From the NCBI GenBank assembly GCA_047619485.1, contig JBLHKE010000378.1, positions 1-7,413 of the forward strand: a DNA stretch of 7,413 nt, in the 5' to 3' direction. Below are positions 6,407-7,413 of the stretch, one piece after another. This DNA is from JBLHKE01 sp047619485. Lineage in GTDB: Bacteria > Verrucomicrobiota > Verrucomicrobiia > Verrucomicrobiales > DEV007. Each line of letters starts with the position of its first letter. Within the stretch, counting starts at the first letter, position 1. The notes below the pieces were generated by a model. The model ran no database searches. It was not told where the DNA came from and saw nothing but the letters and a program-made list of their open reading frames with translations. A program made the position numbers and the translations under genes.

Positions 6407-7413
6407 ATGTTTTCCCAACTATCTGACAAGCTCGAGAGCACGTTTAAAACCCTGCGTGGCCAGGGCAAAATTTCCGAAAAGAACATCACCGATGCGATGC
6501 GCGAAGTGCGCATGGCGCTGATTGAGGCGGACGTCGAGTTCAATGTCATCAAGGATTTCATCGCCAACGTCAAAGAGCAGGCGCTTGGCGATCGGGTGAT
6601 GAAGAGCGTCACTCCAGGGCAGCAGATCGTCAAAATCTTCAATGACGAGATGACCCGCCTCCTCGGGGGCGACGAGGCACCACTCGATCTCAATCCACCG
6701 GCGCGGATCGTGATGGTCGGCCTCAACGGTGCGGGTAAGACGACCTCCTCGGGCAAGCTTGCGCTGCATTTGAAGAAGCAGGGGCGCAAGCCATTGCTGG
6801 TCGCCTGTGACCTCTACCGCCCTGCCGCGGTCGAACAGTTGGCGACGCTCGCTGAGGAGATCGATGTTCCGATTTTCAAACCGGAGCCCGGCGAGACCGA
6901 CGTGCTGGCCGTCGCCAAGCGCGCCACCAAATGGGCCGAGGAACAGGACGGCACCGTAACGATTTTCGACACCGCAGGTCGCCAGGAAATGGACGAGGCT
7001 CTCGTCGCGGAGCTCGTGAGCGTGGTGAAATTTCTCAAGCCGAACGAGGTGCTTCTCGTCGCCGATGCTGCCACCGGTCAGCAGGCGGTGAGTGTCGCGA
7101 CCCGCTTCGACGAAGCGGTCGGGATCACCGGCTTACTGCTGACTAAACTCGATGGTGACGCCCGCGGTGGTGCCGCCTTGTCGATGCGTACGGTGACGAA
7201 AAAGCCGATCAAGTTCATCGGTGAGGGCGAGAGGCTGGATCAGCTGTCAGCCTTCGTCCCCGAGCGGATGGCCAACCGGATTCTCGGCATGGGCGACGTT
7301 GTCAGCTTGGTCGAGAAGGCGGCCGAAGTGATCGATGAGGAAGAGATCACGCGCATGGAGCAGCGCATGCGCAAGTCGCAGTTCGACTTCAATGATTTTC
7401 TCCAGCAGATGAA
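6407..7413 (+). CDS. ffh: Signal recognition particle protein Ffh (3' end outside window)
   Basis: The frame opens at ATG 6407 (MFSQLSDKLESTFKTLRGQGKISEKN) and is still open at the window end after 335 residues; full Ffh is about 450, so the methionine-rich M domain that binds 4.5S RNA and signal peptides is mostly missing. The N domain (1-95) contains the conserved ALIEADVEFNV. The GTPase (G) domain shows G1 GLNGAGKTT (105-113), DLYRPAA (135-141), G3 DTAGR (188-192), G4 TKLD (246-249) followed by GDARGGAALS, and closing GEGERLDQL…PERMANRILGMGDV. TKLDGDARGG and ERMANRILGMGD favour Ffh over its receptor FtsY. Ffh with 4.5S RNA brings ribosomes making membrane proteins to FtsY. Two details differ from the commonest forms: GLNGAGKTTSS instead of GLQGSGKTTT, and DTAGRQEMDEAL instead of DTAGRLxxDExL. 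The start lies 94 bases after the deacetylase stop, without a clear Shine-Dalgarno. Confidence 0.96.
   Translation, partial: MFSQLSDKLESTFKTLRGQGKISEKNITDAMREVRMALIEADVEFNVIKDFIANVKEQALGDRVMKSVTPGQQIVKIFNDEMTRLLGGDEAPLDLNPPARIVMVGLNGAGKTTSSGKLALHLKKQGRKPLLVACDLYRPAAVEQLATLAEEIDVPIFKPEPGETDVLAVAKRATKWAEEQDGTVTIFDTAGRQEMDEALVAELVSVVKFLKPNEVLLVADAATGQQAVSVATRFDEAVGITGLLLTKLDGDARGGAALSMRTVTKKPIKFIGEGERLDQLSAFVPERMANRILGMGDVVSLVEKAAEVIDEEEITRMEQRMRKSQFDFNDFLQQM

Overview
The window carries four recognisable genes and possibly the tail of a fifth. From the left end: (i) about 110 bases that may hold the 3' end of a plus-strand gene; (ii) a nested inverted repeat at 113-186; (iii) a minus-strand gene for a small exported peroxiredoxin-like protein (195-716) with an in-frame UGA exactly where the peroxidatic cysteine belongs, so it is best read as a selenoprotein; (iv) a minus-strand smc gene (751-4545), 34 bases upstream of the peroxiredoxin gene in the direction of transcription; (v) a 237-base divergent intergenic region; (vi) a plus-strand NodB-type polysaccharide deacetylase lipoprotein (4783-6312); (vii) after 94 bases, the plus-strand ffh gene of the signal recognition particle, cut by the window end.

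This is bacterial chromosome. SMC and Ffh are housekeeping single-copy proteins, and I see no phage, plasmid, insertion-sequence, CRISPR or RNA genes. None of the four mapped starts has a clear Shine-Dalgarno sequence. The gene contents, the lipoprotein with its C-terminal beta-rich domain, and the peroxiredoxin subfamily (FPKxFTGG-Cys/Sec) resemble Verrucomicrobia/Planctomycetes-type bacteria, possibly aquatic. That placement is inference from general family knowledge. UGA is a true stop elsewhere (the deacetylase ends in TGA) and tryptophan in SMC is TGG, so the standard code applies and UGA at codon 65 of the peroxiredoxin is a local event.

The main result is the selenoprotein. The reading frame stays open for 108 codons past the UGA and encodes the rest of a canonical peroxiredoxin fold. 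A hairpin 21 nt after the UGA, with a 7-bp stem and a 5-nt loop whose second base is G, matches the known bacterial SECIS layout. An automatic annotation would probably give a 64-residue fragment, or the 185-codon plus-strand shadow at 189-746, and miss the gene. The organism should then also encode SelA, SelB, SelC (tRNA-Sec) and SelD outside this window.

Secondary points are a roughly 59-residue acidic insertion in SMC that begins with a 9-bp tandem repeat, a long insertion inside the NodB domain of the deacetylase, and a nested palindromic element between two apparently convergent genes.
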